A DNA stretch of 64,000 bases. Origin: Sisyra terminalis (lineage: Eukaryota > Arthropoda > Insecta > Neuroptera > Sisyridae). Shown piece by piece: positions 1 to 10,510 of the stretch (the first letter of the stretch is position 1; each line of letters opens with the position of its first letter). The notes under the pieces are model-generated. The model was not told the DNA's origin and did no database searches. It saw only the letters and a list, made by a program, of their open reading frames with translations. The stretch lies in contig OY292280.1 in NCBI GenBank assembly GCA_958496175.1, positions 7,626,001 through 7,690,000 on the forward strand. The letters run 5' to 3'. The translations under genes were made by a program, and so were the position numbers.

Positions 1-429
1 CGATTAGCCCTGAGCTTTATCAACTAGAAATGTACACAAAACGATTTTAATTCCCATACATTAATAATTATATTTGAAAGGATTTGCTCAGCAAATTATT
101 ATAAAATTAAAATTAATTCAACAATGCTTTTTTTGTTGGAAGCATCCCATTTCATTTTTCAATCTTTTCAATTGAATTTATCCATTTTTTTTTTTGGTGA
201 TTTTGTAGAAATTTAGATAAATTTAATCGAGAAATGATGGTGAGTGGTGATCTAGAGGAAATGGGGATGGAGGGAAAACACTAATATTTGTTTAGTATAA
301 ATTTAATCAATCAATTTGAAAATAATTACTTTTCAACAAAGGGATGAAAATTGGACGATACTTGGAAAAACCTTCTATTATAAACAAATTAAAAATAATG
401 AAAATATATGCAATACATATGTTATAACT

Positions 430-515
430 AGAGTCAGAATAAACTTTCGGATTCGGCTTAGTTTCGGTTTCAGCTGTCTTTAAGCCGAAACTACGACCGA
501 AACTAAATTCGTGAG
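430..515. repeat. TTTCGG-rich inverted-repeat fragment
   Basis: Several copies of TTTCGG and CCGAAACT occur in both orientations within about 85 bp. A matching TTTCGGTTTCGGCCGAAACT block lies at 3325-3415. The two blocks bracket the MITE at 635-1698 and the hammerhead element at 1941-3080. They could be the split ends of one older element interrupted by both insertions, but I could not find a target duplication. Confidence 0.35.
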
Positions 516-634
516 ATAATTTTTTTTTTTTATTTATTTATTTTACTTCCATTAGGCATTCTACAGAGATGCAAAGCATCTGTACATAGAACTGGAATAT
601 TACAATTGTAATGTAATGCAATGTACATGTTACA

Positions 635-1698
635 TTAGGGAGTCCGTTATTTCCCAAATTGATTTTTTTACAGCGATCGCCCCCTGACTTTTTAGTTTAA
701 AATATAAAAAAAAATTATCCAATACAATTAAGCTCTTAATTTCTTAATAAAACCGTGCCGGAATCATTTTACTTTTACCATTTAAATAACATGGGATTAT
801 TTGACTTTTTACTTTTAATTTTTTTTCTCAGAAACAAATGTGTAAAAAGATTTAAGGTCAAATTATTCTGACGTAAAATTTAACGCTCTACAAAAAAGGT
901 CTCTTATAAATTTTCGATTAAATCACTCCAATAAAAGTTATTCAACATTTAACTTGTGCCTAATATAATCTTGCAATATTTTCAACTTTTTGCTCATTTT
1001 TACTTTGTTTAACTATAAAATCATTGGAACAGAAGATAAAAATTATTATCATTAGAGCGCCAGTGATTAATTGTGTTAATTTTAAGGCTTGAATTGAAAA
1101 TTAAACAAAAAAAACATTTTTTGACAATTAAAACAGGTGACATAAGATCCGAATTCGCTATAGTCGTGAAATTCAATTTATCCAGGATAAATATTCGAAC
1201 TTTAATCAATATTTTGTACTCACGAACTGAATTTCATACTAATTAATGAGACTATCGACAAAAGTTCAATTAAAATTAAAATTTTTACCATTTCACCTGA
1301 CGCCATCTATGAGAAATTTCTTAGAACTTATAGTCAACAAACTAAATGTTGAATAAATTACAAAATACAAATTAATTCAAGTTAAATGTTGAATAACTTT
1401 TATTGGAGGGATTTAATCGAAAATTTATAAGAAACTTTTTTTGTAGAGCGTTAAATTTTACGTCAGAATAATTTAATCATAAATCGTTTCATTCATTTGT
1501 TTCTCGAAAAAAAAATTAAAAGTAAAAAATCAAATAAGCCTATGTTATTTAAATGGTAAAATTAACATGATTTCGGTACGGTTTAATCCAGAAATGAAGA
1601 ACTTAATTGAATTGGATAATTTTTTTTATATCCTAAACCAAAAATTCAGGGGGCGATCGCTGTAAGAAAATCAATTTGGAAAATAACGGACACCCTAA
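635..1698. mobile_element. ~1.07-kb foldback MITE, copy 1 (TAGGG...CCCTA)
   Basis: The two arms are long inverted repeats, each starting TAGGG(T/A)GTCCGTTATTTCC and then passing through a GCGATCGC block, the phrase CTCTACAAAAAAGGT and AAAAGTTATTCAACATTTAAC. Flanks are ATGTTACAT on both sides. Other copies lie at 15527-16597, 38592-39659 and 56087-57163, with a half copy at 51803-52427. Their flanks suggest about 8-bp target duplications, as in hAT-type elements. It has no transposase; the short ORF in the arm is shared between copies only because the DNA repeat is shared. Confidence 0.85.
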
Positions 1699-1940
1699 TG
1701 TTACATGTACAAGTACATATCAAATGTTACAAAATTATTATTTTTCAATTATCATGATTCTTCAATTAACCATACAAATAACTATCAGTTCATTAAAATT
1801 TTGTTTAATATTATCTTTACTAATTTTTTATCAGTTCAAAAGCAAACTGAACAAAGTTTAGAAGAAATTATTTTGTTTTTATGACATGAGAAAGAGCACT
1901 TTCTATTTTGTGTCCCAAAACATATTTGGTAAAAAGTAAT

Positions 1941-3080
1941 GAAAAGGATATATCAGGATGTGATTGACCAAACCAATTAGCAGTGTTTTAATTCATTTAT
2001 TTCAATTGCTACGTTTCGTTGGTGTTATTTCAACTTCATCAGGCAACTTGTAAATATGATGAAATTTGAGCCTAATAAAGCCTGATGAAATTGAAATATC
2101 ACCAAAGAAGCGTTGCAATTGAAATAAATGAAGTTTAAATAAATGGGTTTCATGGTGTTATTCCAACTTTATCAGGCTTCATTAAGCTCCAACTTCATCA
2201 TATTTACAAGTTGCTTGGTGAAGTTGGAATAAAACCAACGAAACCCATTTATTTAAACTTCATTTATTTCAATTTCAACGTTTTGTTGGTGTAATTCCAA
2301 CTTCTGCAACTTGTAAATTTGAAGTTGGAGCCTGATGAAGTTGAAATAATACAAACGAAACCCATTTATTTAAACTTCATTTATTTCAACTGCAACATTT
2401 CGTTAGTGTTATTCCAAATTCATCGGGCTTCATCAGGCTTCAACTTCATCATATCTACAAGTTGCCTGATGAAGTTGGAATAACATCAACAAAACCCATT
2501 TATTTCAATTGTCACGTTTTGTTGGTGTTATTTCAACTTCATCAGGCTTCATCAGGCTCCAACTTCATATTTACAAGTTACAGAAGTTGGAATTACACCA
2601 ACGAAACCCATTTATTTAAACTTGTTAATGGTGTTATTACAACTTCATCAGGCAATATGTAAATATGATGAAGTTGTAGCCTGATGAAGTTGAAAGAACA
2701 CTAACGAAACGTTGCAATTGAAATAAATGAAGTTTAAACAAATGATTTTCGTTAGTGTTATTCCAACTTCATTAGGCTTCATTAAGCTGCAACTTCATCA
2801 TCTTTACAAGTTGCCTGATGAAGTTGAAATAGAACCAACGAAACTCATTTATTTAAACTTCATTTATTTCAATTGCAACGTTTCGTTGGTGTTATTCCAA
2901 CTTCATCTGGCTTCATCAGGCTCCAACTTCATACTTACAAGTTACAGAAGTTGAAATAACACTAACTAAACGTTGCAATTGAAATAAATGAAGTAAAACA
3001 CTGCTAATTTGTTTGGTCTATCACATCCTGATATATCCTTCACATTATACATTGATTTAGACCAGAAAGAAAGGAAATCA
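1941..3080. mobile_element. Foldback element built of hammerhead-like repeat units
   Basis: Near-identical inverted ends of about 90 bp (left from 1944, right ending 3040) begin AAGGATATATCAGGATGTGAT. Between them is an array of units in both orientations containing CCTGATGAAGTTG, CACCAACGAAACG and TTGCAATTGAAATAAATGAAG. Each complete unit fits a hammerhead core (see 2003-2050). A 12-bp direct repeat GTAAAAAGTAAT occurs at 1929-1940 and 3081-3092, which may be the target duplication. A degenerate relative is at 35515-35560 and another at 58875-58925. Likely derived from a Penelope-like retroelement or a related ribozyme-bearing repeat; no protein is encoded. Confidence 0.6.
2003..2050 (-). 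ncRNA. Hammerhead ribozyme-like motif (family 1, best copy)
   Basis: Read on the minus strand: stem I 5' arm AGTTGC, core CTGATGA, one extra A, stem II GTTG/CAAC closing a 9-nt loop, core GAA, palindromic stem III ACGT, cleavage-position A, stem I 3' arm GCAATT. Stem I gives six pairs including one G-U. Stem III is too short for a monomer hairpin but would form between two copies. The extra A after CTGATGA departs from the minimal consensus. Folding and cleavage are inferred. Confidence 0.5.
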
Positions 3081-3324
3081 GTAAAAAGTAATTTTGTTAT
3101 GATACTTTTTTTAAGTATTTTATGTTATTCGTAACTAATATTAACAAGAAATATAAGGTGCATTTCTTTCAAATCAGCCCCTTCTTTCAGCAAAAATAAT
3201 TTATTTGAAAAAAAGAAATGATTATAATATATTATGTTAATGATCCTCAAATATTAAGGACTAAATGATTAATGAATACCTTAAGATTTAAAAGTAAATT
3301 AAATATTTTTCCACGAAAATATGA

Positions 3325-3415
3325 CCTTAGATGGAAGTTTCGGTTTCGGCCGAAACTAAGACTGATGCCGAAATTCGATTTCGGCCATAAAAACTAGTTT
3401 CGGTCGGACGTTAGT
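3325..3415. repeat. TTTCGG-rich inverted-repeat fragment (partner of 430-515)
   Basis: The block contains TTTCGGTTTCGGCCGAAACT followed by more CCGAAAT and TTTCGGCC copies. Family assignment is unknown; it may be the right end of an old element whose left end is at 430-515. Confidence 0.35.
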
Positions 3416-4559
3416 TATAGCCAATCTGTGAAATGGAATAACATTGGGCTAAGTGCTAATTAATCTTACAGACTAGTGTAAAAAAAATTTTTTTTCATCA
3501 TCCACAAATCTATTTAAGCTTTTGAACTAGGAAAAATGTAACAATAGAATAATTAGAGTATCATTAATTAAATCAATTATAAAGGAACGTATTTCCGTAG
3601 AATATTCCCTAATAAAATTATAAATGTAGTGATACAATGCAAATTTTCCCAAGTCTGATATGTAAATAAACATAGTGTAGAATGAATAAATTATTTGAAT
3701 TATAAAAAAGGAAAACTCATTTTCAGCTTAAATAGAACTCATAATGAAATGGCAATTTTTTTGAAGGACCTTTGTCCTTCATACAATAACAGGATTGAGC
3801 CATTTTGATGGTTGAATTTATTTTTTCGCGCGTTTTTTTTTTCAACGGAAAACCGTTGAGATTACGAGTAAGTTTGAGTCGAATACAAAAAAGGAGGAAA
3901 AATGTTCCTAGTCGGGACAACATTGTCGTTATTGGAGCTGAAGGAACTAAAATGGTGGAATGAAACGCGGCAGGAATACATTATCGCAGAAAAACGCGCA
4001 CTACGGTGCTAAAGTAGGATAGAGGGATTGCACGAGGGGTGGAGGGGGGTGGAGGGGGGTAGTGCAAAATATAATTTCAAATTTTCCTCAGATAGGCTCG
4101 TATTTTAATAATGTAATGGTGTGAAAATCTGGCGAGAGACAATGCCGATGAGCCATAACAACATGATACTAATCCATGAATTTTCTTAATGCCTATTTTC
4201 CAAACGGAACACATTGGCATGTGTGCCTATTAGATGGGGGCAGGGGTGGAACGCGGTGGTGGAAAATTGACAAACATTATAGGCAATTGACCCTCAAACC
4301 CTCGACTCCAATTTTCCGACCTTTTGATAATCTCTTCTGCCACCTGTACAATACAACATTCAATTTCTACATTTACTCCAAATATTAGTAAATTGATTTT
4401 TTTTCAATTCAATTTTTCTTTTAAGAACACAGACATAACAGAACATTAGAGTATACCTAATACTTTAGTATACGAGTAACCAAATATCACATTTAAATTG
4501 ATCGGTTTTGAATTTGTATTCAAATCTAATTGCTACCGAAGTAAATCTTTTACTATTTA
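3416..4559. other. Unique intron sequence with a G-rich tract
   Basis: No gene or recognised repeat is visible. The plus strand carries GGGG at 4036-4039, GGGGGG at 4044-4049 and GGGGGG at 4054-4059, separated by TGGA. On the minus-strand pre-mRNA this would be C-rich; the displaced plus strand could form a G-quadruplex. Confidence 0.5.
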
Positions 4560-4892
4560 GGTTTTGCTGTGTATACAAATATATTGCGGTCCAATTTATG
4601 TAGTATACTTTAATATAATAATATATAAAAATCATACCATAAACATAAATTTGAACAGAAGTTCAAACAAAAATATTCGTGACGTATTGCCCAGATACGT
4701 ATTTCGATTGCCAAGCAATCTTCTTCAGTGGTCATCAAGTAGTTTGGATCACTCCGTAACTGCTTTGCGATGATTCACAAAATATTTGCTGATGTATAAC
4801 CCAGATACGGTGAAAGTAAAGAAATTTACACACCTCCCTCCATAACCACATCGCAAAAAGAGATGGGCTCAACTTATAAATTGAGATCAATC
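4560..4892 (-). mobile_element. Penelope-like hammerhead repeat fragment (family 2)
   Basis: The fragment shares the terminal block CTGTGTATACAATATAT, the GAACAGAAGTTCAAAC palindrome, the hammerhead block and a trailing block ending in CTCAACTTATAAATTGAGATC with the 21796-22295 insertion. Other copies lie at 45880-46022, 54205-55345, 60975-61165 and 62826-62962. No ORF of note. It ends where the foldback half-element at 4893-5335 begins. Confidence 0.6.
4688..4734 (-). ncRNA. Hammerhead ribozyme-like motif (family 2)
   Basis: Minus-strand order: stem I TGACCA, core CTGAAGA (position 7 is A, a variable position), extra A, stem II GATTGC/GCAATC with loop TTG, core GAA, stem III AT-ACGT-AT, cleavage-position C, stem I TGGGCA. 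Stem I forms five of six pairs. The same architecture is kept in copies at 22163-22209, 21924-21970 and 61013-61059. Confidence 0.6.
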
Positions 4893-5335
4893 CGGTCAAA
4901 TTGGTCTACAGGAACTTTTTTGTAGCAAATTAAATTCTCTACAAGTTCTTTATTTATAATTTTTCCGTAGCTCTTGTTTTTTATGAGATAAATGCAAAAA
5001 AACGCGAATTTTATGGAAAAATCAGGTTCAGTGGCCCGTACTACCTCACCGGTGTGAGTTATGACTTTGTCGCAATGGGCACTTTTGTAGAGCGTTTAAT
5101 TCTGAGAAAAAACCATCTTCGGTAAAAGCGATCCCATGAAATGCCGCTGAGGTATAGAAATTTAAAAATAAAAAATCAGAGTTTCCGTGTATTTTCAATG
5201 GGAAATCTTTACACGTCTTGGTCGAGGACTTAAAATTAATATTAAGGGCTCAAACTTTCTGGGAATTTTTTTTTTTGGTATTTCCAACAAAATTTCACGA
5301 TGGGACCAAAAAAAGTCAAAAAAAAAATCACCCTA
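4893..5335 (-). mobile_element. Half of a TAGGGTGA foldback element
   Basis: The right end reads GGGACCAAAAAAAGTC then a poly-A run then TCACCCTA. An inverted counterpart is at 57174-57620, beginning TAGGGTGA. Internal phrases include TTTTGTAGAGCGTTTAATTC and a CAGTGGCCCGTACTACCTCAC block. Only one arm is present, so the element is truncated or recombined. It is non-coding. Confidence 0.55.
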
Positions 5336-5651
5336 CTGCATACGTGTGTTTTTTTTTCTTTTGAATTTAAATCAAACACGTATTCTGTAATGAGATGAAA
5401 TATTTTTGGTGGGTTTTTCTGAGCTTTGTAAGTAGGAAGTTCAGAAGATGTCCTCGTTTATGGAGTACGATGTCAAAAGAAAGTTGTATGAAATTGGTTT
5501 TCAAATATGAGGAGCTTGAAATAAAATTATTTCACTGTGAAAAGATTCCATTTGCAAGTTGCTTGATTTTCAGTGTTAAATGGCTGAAGAGTGGGTAGAA
5601 ACGAAGAAAAATGAAATGTGGGGGGATAAATGAGGCAATTTGCACACTTAC

Positions 5652-5862
5652 CGACTACGTTTAGATTGACGAAGTAACTGCGTACAGGTTGAGTACTAAT
5701 TTGACACTCGTAAATTCCCGCATCCCGTTTTTGTGCCCACTTTATCTGAAGAGTCCACTCATCCGTTTCACGATGGTGGTTGGCCTGAAAACGTTGATCT
5801 GAAGTGTACGTGTACCCACCAACCGTCAAAATGTGAATATCTCGATGTCGAATCCAGGACAC
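5652..5862 (-). CDS. dpr: Dpr-family receptor, exon encoding the C-terminal half of Ig domain 1
   Basis: The 211-nt exon encodes 70 residues plus one base. It starts after TTGCAG at GTG-TCC-TGG (Val-Ser-Trp) and ends before the donor GTAAGT, leaving phase 1. It carries the C-strand Trp (SWIRHRD), the family signature HILTVGGYTYTSDQRFQ, the WTLQIKW strand and the F-strand DAGIYECQIS with the second disulfide Cys. It joins in frame to the 41070-41335 exon to complete a V-set Ig fold. Dpr proteins are insect neuronal surface receptors whose first Ig domain binds DIP partners during synapse and circuit assembly. The closest remembered relatives are Dpr6 and Dpr10; paralog identity is not certain. 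The Ig2 exon is outside the window. Both splice sites are canonical and no frame break is seen. Confidence 0.93.
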
Positions 5863-5870
5863 CTGCAACC

Positions 5871-6538
5871 AAAAAATCTCGATTAGTTCAAGCTAGTTGA
5901 GTCCAACGACCCCTTCTGCTTCACCCTCTAAAAAGCACCCACTTTAAATTAATCAGCCGAAAATGTTTGTTACGGAAAACGGTCTCAAATTTCAGCATAG
6001 TGCTTCCATTAATTTATGCAAATTTCATATTTGTCTAACAAAACCACTAATACCTAAAAGCTAAACAGTAAAATGAAAGTCTTCCATTGACTTTCTCCAG
6101 CTCCCCATTCCCGACCGCATATATTTGCCACATTCCTCAGCGGTGGAGCACTTTCGAGGCTTTCCACTACCATTTTGGAAAATTGATTTTCCGTACGAAA
6201 ATCGTGTGATAAATTTATTAATTCGCGAGGGTGTACGTTTCGTTTAAGAGCGGAAATGTATTTGAGGTGAGATCGTAATCAAATCTGTCTCGCGAGAAAC
6301 AAATCTTAATTAAAAATTCATTTTAATGGAATAATACAAGAACACAGTTGTGTTCGGTGGAAAGCTGTCTAAATACGGATTACAATTTAACATTTGAAAA
6401 TTTACATTTCCATTCTTTGACAAGAAAAATTAACAATACAAATTCACGAGGCATTCTCGACAAATGATCAATGTTAAAAAGCTTGTCATTTGATTGAGAA
6501 CATTTTTTTTACACATATATAAAAGTGAGTACAAGTTT
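5871..6538. other. Unique intron sequence, no gene seen
   Basis: No repeat family shared with the rest of the window and no plausible coding stretch. It directly precedes the Ig1 exon in genomic order and could hold regulatory sequence, but nothing specific is visible. Confidence 0.5.
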
Positions 6539-6539
6539 A

Positions 6540-6630
6540 CAGGTGGACGAGTGGTTTAGGTGGCCGCTCTATACTAGTAGGTGTTGGATTTGAATCTAAT
6601 ATCGAGCAAAAGAATTTAGCCGTAACAATA
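6540..6630 (+). repeat. tRNA-derived SINE head
   Basis: The block reads GGTGGACGAGTGGTTTAGGT then GGCCGCTC then GGTGTTGGATTTGAATCTAAT. These resemble a serine/leucine-type tRNA A box and B box. Better copies of the family are at 47998-48150 (+) and 40230-40392 (-). The tRNA-like part is degenerate, so this is not a functional tRNA. Confidence 0.55.
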
Positions 6631-8477
6631 AGGCGAATTAAAGTCGTTATTCAAATTTTAATTTTATCAATATTTGTGCTGTTGGAACACGGAATTTACA
6701 ACACTGTAAAAAAATTGATTCTGAGGTCGAATTCCTTAGGAGTTTGACTAATTTACCTTCAGTGTAATCTATTTTGCTATATTCAATCCCAAACGGTTTG
6801 AATCAAGAATTTTATATTTCTTGTGTCAAGAAACACGCGTAGTTGAATAGAATGTCTAATACATTCACAACAATAGTAAGTGTAGGTGAGTGAACTCCCC
6901 TCCACATTTCACATCAAAATTAGGGGATTTTATCTTTGTGTACCTAAGCTGCTCATGCGCATAACATGAAATGTTCAATACAGTTCCTTATAGTGCTGAG
7001 TCACTATTGTCAATTATTGTTCATACCGTTTATGAGAAAATATAAATATTATCCAAGAGTATCGACAATAAATAAAACTTATTCCTTCTTCTCCTTCTCT
7101 CTTTTGTTTTAAAATTGGCATCCATTAATTTTATTAGAAATTATTTTGAAGTTTTGAAACGACCGCGCTCCGACCTAGGTCGTTGAAGTGAAAAAGTGAG
7201 TTGGAGAGACATAGGGTTGCTGAGTCGAATACGGGATCAAACACGAATCCTCTATACTTTACCTTTGTGTTTTCTAAGCTGTATTATCGATTTGAACCTA
7301 TGAATTTTACTTTTCATTTAACATTTTACCTTGTAAGTATACAACATTATTTATAAATTATTATTTCAATAAGTGTAATAAGATATTTTAATATTCATTA
7401 AAAAAAAATTATCGGATAATTTGTGTTGAACGATTATTACATATATTGTATTTTATAAAAATGGCTGATGATGCGGTCAAAGTATATTTAATGAGTCGGA
7501 GGTTCGAAGATCTTATTGATAGTTTTTGAGGTTTGTATATTATTTTTTAACAAATTAAAATATTTATATATTTATAAACTTTTATTGTTCCTCCACGAGC
7601 CGGTGTATCAGTCAAACAAAAAAATTATTGAAAACCTACGTCAAAAGAAAGCCAGCGAGAATTTGCTGTTCATATTAAAGTAAGTTATATTTATAATAAT
7701 ATATTTTATTTTATTCTAATTAATAATTATTTGTATTTTTTATAGTTTAGGCTAGGATTTTTTAAAGTTCTTAAACATAGTACGGACTTATACTTTTAAT
7801 TAAATAATTTAAGGTTACATATTTTGTTTTGTTTAAAAATATGTTATAATAATGTACATTTGTTCTTAATAAAATATATAAAATGAAAACCAAATCAGCC
7901 TTTATTTAATAGATTATACCTACTTTCTAGCCAAGTATATTTTAATTTTAAATAAAATTGAATTGAAACTATTTTTTTTTTAGTTGAAATATCTGTGCGA
8001 ATTAAACCAAATATATAAAATTAATTCATTCAATTTCGTTTATATTTGAATTAAGTATAGTCGCCTGGCGGCCTCGTGGGGGTACACAGCGCATTCGATC
8101 TCGTTGTGTATGATCAATCCCTTCAGCTCGTGCATCAATTTCATCCTGCTAGAAAACCTCACTTTACGCATATGTATCGAAAATAACTATTTTAATTTTT
8201 TTCAATATGGCGTACCGTTTTTTAAAATTTAAAAAACACATAATTTTAAAGTAAATTGAATGGGAAATCCGAAAAAAAAAGTTTCGTAATTGTACCAAAA
8301 TTGTATCACAGTTAAAAATTCAAATTTAAAGAAAAAGCTCTCTTAAAGAAAAAACATTAAAAATTTAAAGAAAAAACAAAGTAGAAAGTCCAACGTCGTG
8401 AGATATTGATGTCACTTAAAGGAATATATTGATTTCTTATTTGAAAAATTGTAACTTTCTATATAGTGTTTATAACC
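6631..8477. other. AT-rich intron, mostly unrecognised
   Basis: A short minus-strand fragment near 7025-7085 (ATTATCCAAGAGTATCGACA) matches the duplicated block at 12296-12664. Otherwise I see no gene or repeat shared with the window. Confidence 0.4.
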
Positions 8478-9850
8478 CAACACTGAAAAAAAACTGACAA
8501 ATGGCGAAAATTGGTAATTGAATGAAAATAAATTGCTAGTTGAAACCAATGATAACAATCACTTAGTTCAAAATTGAGATAATAATTATTATATCTATAT
8601 TACCCTCACATGTATGTGTTTATATTCTTTGTTCTTTGTTTTATTGTCATACAAACATTTGCCTATTATATTACAAATAAAAGTAAAAATTGTTTTTAAA
8701 ATTGTACTACTACTAATAATTACCATTTCAAGCATTACCGGAATATACTATGACAGTAGATTAAAAGCTTGTTTTTTAATTACGACAAATAAATATTATT
8801 TTTTACGCCCGTACATTAGTAGAGGAGGCTGGGTGCAAAAGTAACACTTTGTACTTTTACCTTGATTTCCGGCTGGATGTTAATGTTTTCCTTAAATGAG
8901 TATAGCCACATATAAATTTAGTTTATGTTCTTTATAATGGTAACTCGATTTATTAAATTATGGTGTGTTTCATATGAATAACACAGAGTTAAAAAAAATT
9001 CAGTCAATTGTTACTTTCGACCACGAAGGCGGGTCGAAAGTAACAAGACTGCTAAGGGTTGCCAATGAAAATATAGTACAGATAAATCAACATATTATTT
9101 ATTTAAGGACTTTATATTAAAGATAAAAACAAAATTCAGCATTTTAAATACTCAAAAAATATAAATTTTAAGGAAATGAATCAATAGAATACTACAAAAA
9201 TGCATAAGAACTACTGCACGAAGAACTACCAACACGGAAATGTATCGAAAACCATTCTATTGAAGACATCCATTAAAATTAATGTTGGTAATAAAATCAT
9301 TACCAGGACAAAAGCAACATATTACTTTTATACCCTAGGGGGCTATATTGCTTTTGTACCCTAGGGGGTTATGTTAAATTTTGTACCCATTCTCATACCC
9401 AATGTTAAATTTAATAAAACGTGTAATATAACCTTAAAATTGAAAGTGCTAGACAAAAACGAATTTAATCAATGTAAAATTTATCTAATCAAGAATAGAT
9501 TTACAAAAATTCGGATTACTATGTATTTTTTACAATTATGTAAACACTAAACAAGAAAACGTCGAAACACTTACTTTTGCTACGTTAAAATACGTTACGT
9601 TCTATTATATAACCTAAAAACGCACTGCGCACGCGTCGACTTAATGTGATTGAGGGGGGTGCGATGTTCGCCCATTGGCTACACCTAGAAAGCATTTGTT
9701 ACTTTCGACTCGCCGTTACTTTTGAACCCAGTCTCCCCTACACACATCGTTATTTTTATTTTTTTGATTGGTAACCTTTAACCGCAAAAATGGCGGCAAA
9801 TTCATAACTTGCGTTAGTAATGGAATACTCTTACGACGAAACACTGTTTT
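8478..9850 (+). repeat. ~0.5-kb dispersed repeat, interrupted by the 8820-9740 element
   Basis: Sequence before 8819 and after 9741 together matches 11580-12150: AACTGACAAATGGCGAAAAT, CACTTAGTTCAAAATTGAGA, ACCGGAATATACTATG, and after the insertion ACCGCAAAAATGGCGGC. A degenerate third copy is at 13790-14020. The class is unknown; no coding capacity. Confidence 0.55.
8820..9740. mobile_element. Non-autonomous DNA transposon (TAGRGGAG ends)
   Basis: Inverted ends read TAGAGGAGGCTGGGTGCAAA on the left and the complement of TTTGAACCCAGTCTCCCCTA on the right, both followed inwards by AAGTAAC. It interrupts the dispersed repeat that is continuous at 11580-12150, which confirms it as an insertion. 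Internal TACCCTAGGGGG is repeated. No transposase. I could not assign the superfamily because the target duplication is unclear. Confidence 0.65.
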
Positions 9851-9856
9851 AAGGGC

Positions 9857-10076
9857 TCAAATCCATTTTAGCACATCCACAATCTGGCAACGTTGCGTTG
9901 TCGACTTTATTTTTAATTTAATTCACGATATTTTTGTTAATTCAAATCTAATATGGTATAATTCTCTTTTTTGAGACTAATTTTCTATTATAGACCAATT
10001 TAATCGTGAATTAAATTCAAAAGAACGTCGAAAATACAACGTTGCCAGATTGTGGGTGTGCTAAAATGGACTTGAC
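9857..10076. mobile_element. ~220-bp palindromic MITE (TCAAGTCCATTTTAGCAC)
   Basis: The two halves are inverted copies: CCATTTTAGCACA...CAATCTGGCAACGTTGC on the left and GCAACGTTGCCAGATTGTG...TGCTAAAATGGACTTGA (here CAACGTTGCCAGATTGTGGG) on the right. Other full copies are at 24168-24388, 28778-28990 and 29767-29988. Confidence 0.75.
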
Positions 10077-10108
10077 CCGTTTTAAGATCTACTTTTGATA
10101 ATATATAA

Positions 10109-10510
10109 GTAGGTATTCCATCCTGCAATACACGGGCTGTTAACTCTCAAAAACGAGACAAGGATAGCCAAACTGGGTAGGATAATTGTGGAATAGCTGT
10201 ATAGAGTGTTTGCTGCAGGTAGAAAGAGATAGAAATTCCGAGTTGCTATCTCTTTCTACCTGCAGCAAACACTCTATACAGCTATTCCATTAATTATCCT
10301 AACAAGTTGGGCTATTCTTAGAGAGTTAACAGCCCGTGCTGCAATACATTATGGTAAATGTGTTAAAATGTGGCGCCACCACAAGTATGAGTAGAGTACT
10401 AACTTTTGACCATTGCAAAGTAGTTTCGATAAGTTAGTATTCTAGATCCACTTGTGGTGGCGCCACTTGAATATACATTTCCCATAATGCATTGCAACAT
10501 TGGAATATCA
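10109..10510. mobile_element. GTGGCGCCACCACAAG palindromic repeat, interrupted
   Basis: Inverted ends around ATTCCA...TGCAATACATTATGG and CCCATAATGCATTGCAA enclose TGTGGCGCCACCACAAG and its complement. The left end is split by the hairpin MITE at 10131-10338. A second interrupted copy spans about 12190-13460; half copies are near 17650-17705, 27240-27340 and 28325-28400. Confidence 0.65.
10131..10338. mobile_element. Hairpin hAT-like MITE with 8-bp target duplication
   Basis: Ends are CACGGGCTGTTAACTCTC and its complement, flanked by CTGCAATA at 10123-10130 and 10339-10346. The inner arms include a perfect inverted repeat of about 43 bp (GGAATAGCTGTATAGAGTGT onward) around a ~13-nt loop. It sits inside the GTGGCGCC repeat and is therefore younger. 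A read-through transcript would form a long, nearly perfect hairpin. The hAT assignment rests on the 8-bp duplication only. Confidence 0.85.

Larger units (their letters stand above)
1..5651 (-). other. dpr-family intron downstream of the Ig1 exon (incomplete)
   Basis: This stretch follows the donor GTAAGT at 5651-5646 (minus strand). No exon for the second Ig domain of a Dpr protein is visible, so the intron runs past the window start. It holds a foldback MITE, a hammerhead-bearing repeat element, a hammerhead-family fragment and half of another foldback, all listed separately. The ORFs in it are short and lack recognisable domains. The intron assignment is inferred from the splice donor. 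Confidence 0.75.

Noticed and set aside
1021..1209. 62-residue frame conserved between the MITE copies at 635 and 15527
   Set aside because: The identity follows from the DNA repeat; it sits in the inverted arm, has no plausible start context and is broken in other copies.
2000..3010. CRISPR-like alternating repeats
   Set aside because: Units lie in both orientations without uniform spacers, and the genome is eukaryotic; a hammerhead-unit array explains them better.
1..5645. Exon for the second Ig domain of the Dpr protein
   Set aside because: I looked for a minus-strand Ig2 start with a nearby Cys strand and found no supporting frame or splice sites.
6540..6612. tRNA gene
   Set aside because: No complete cloverleaf or acceptor stem; the same sequence recurs as a SINE head.
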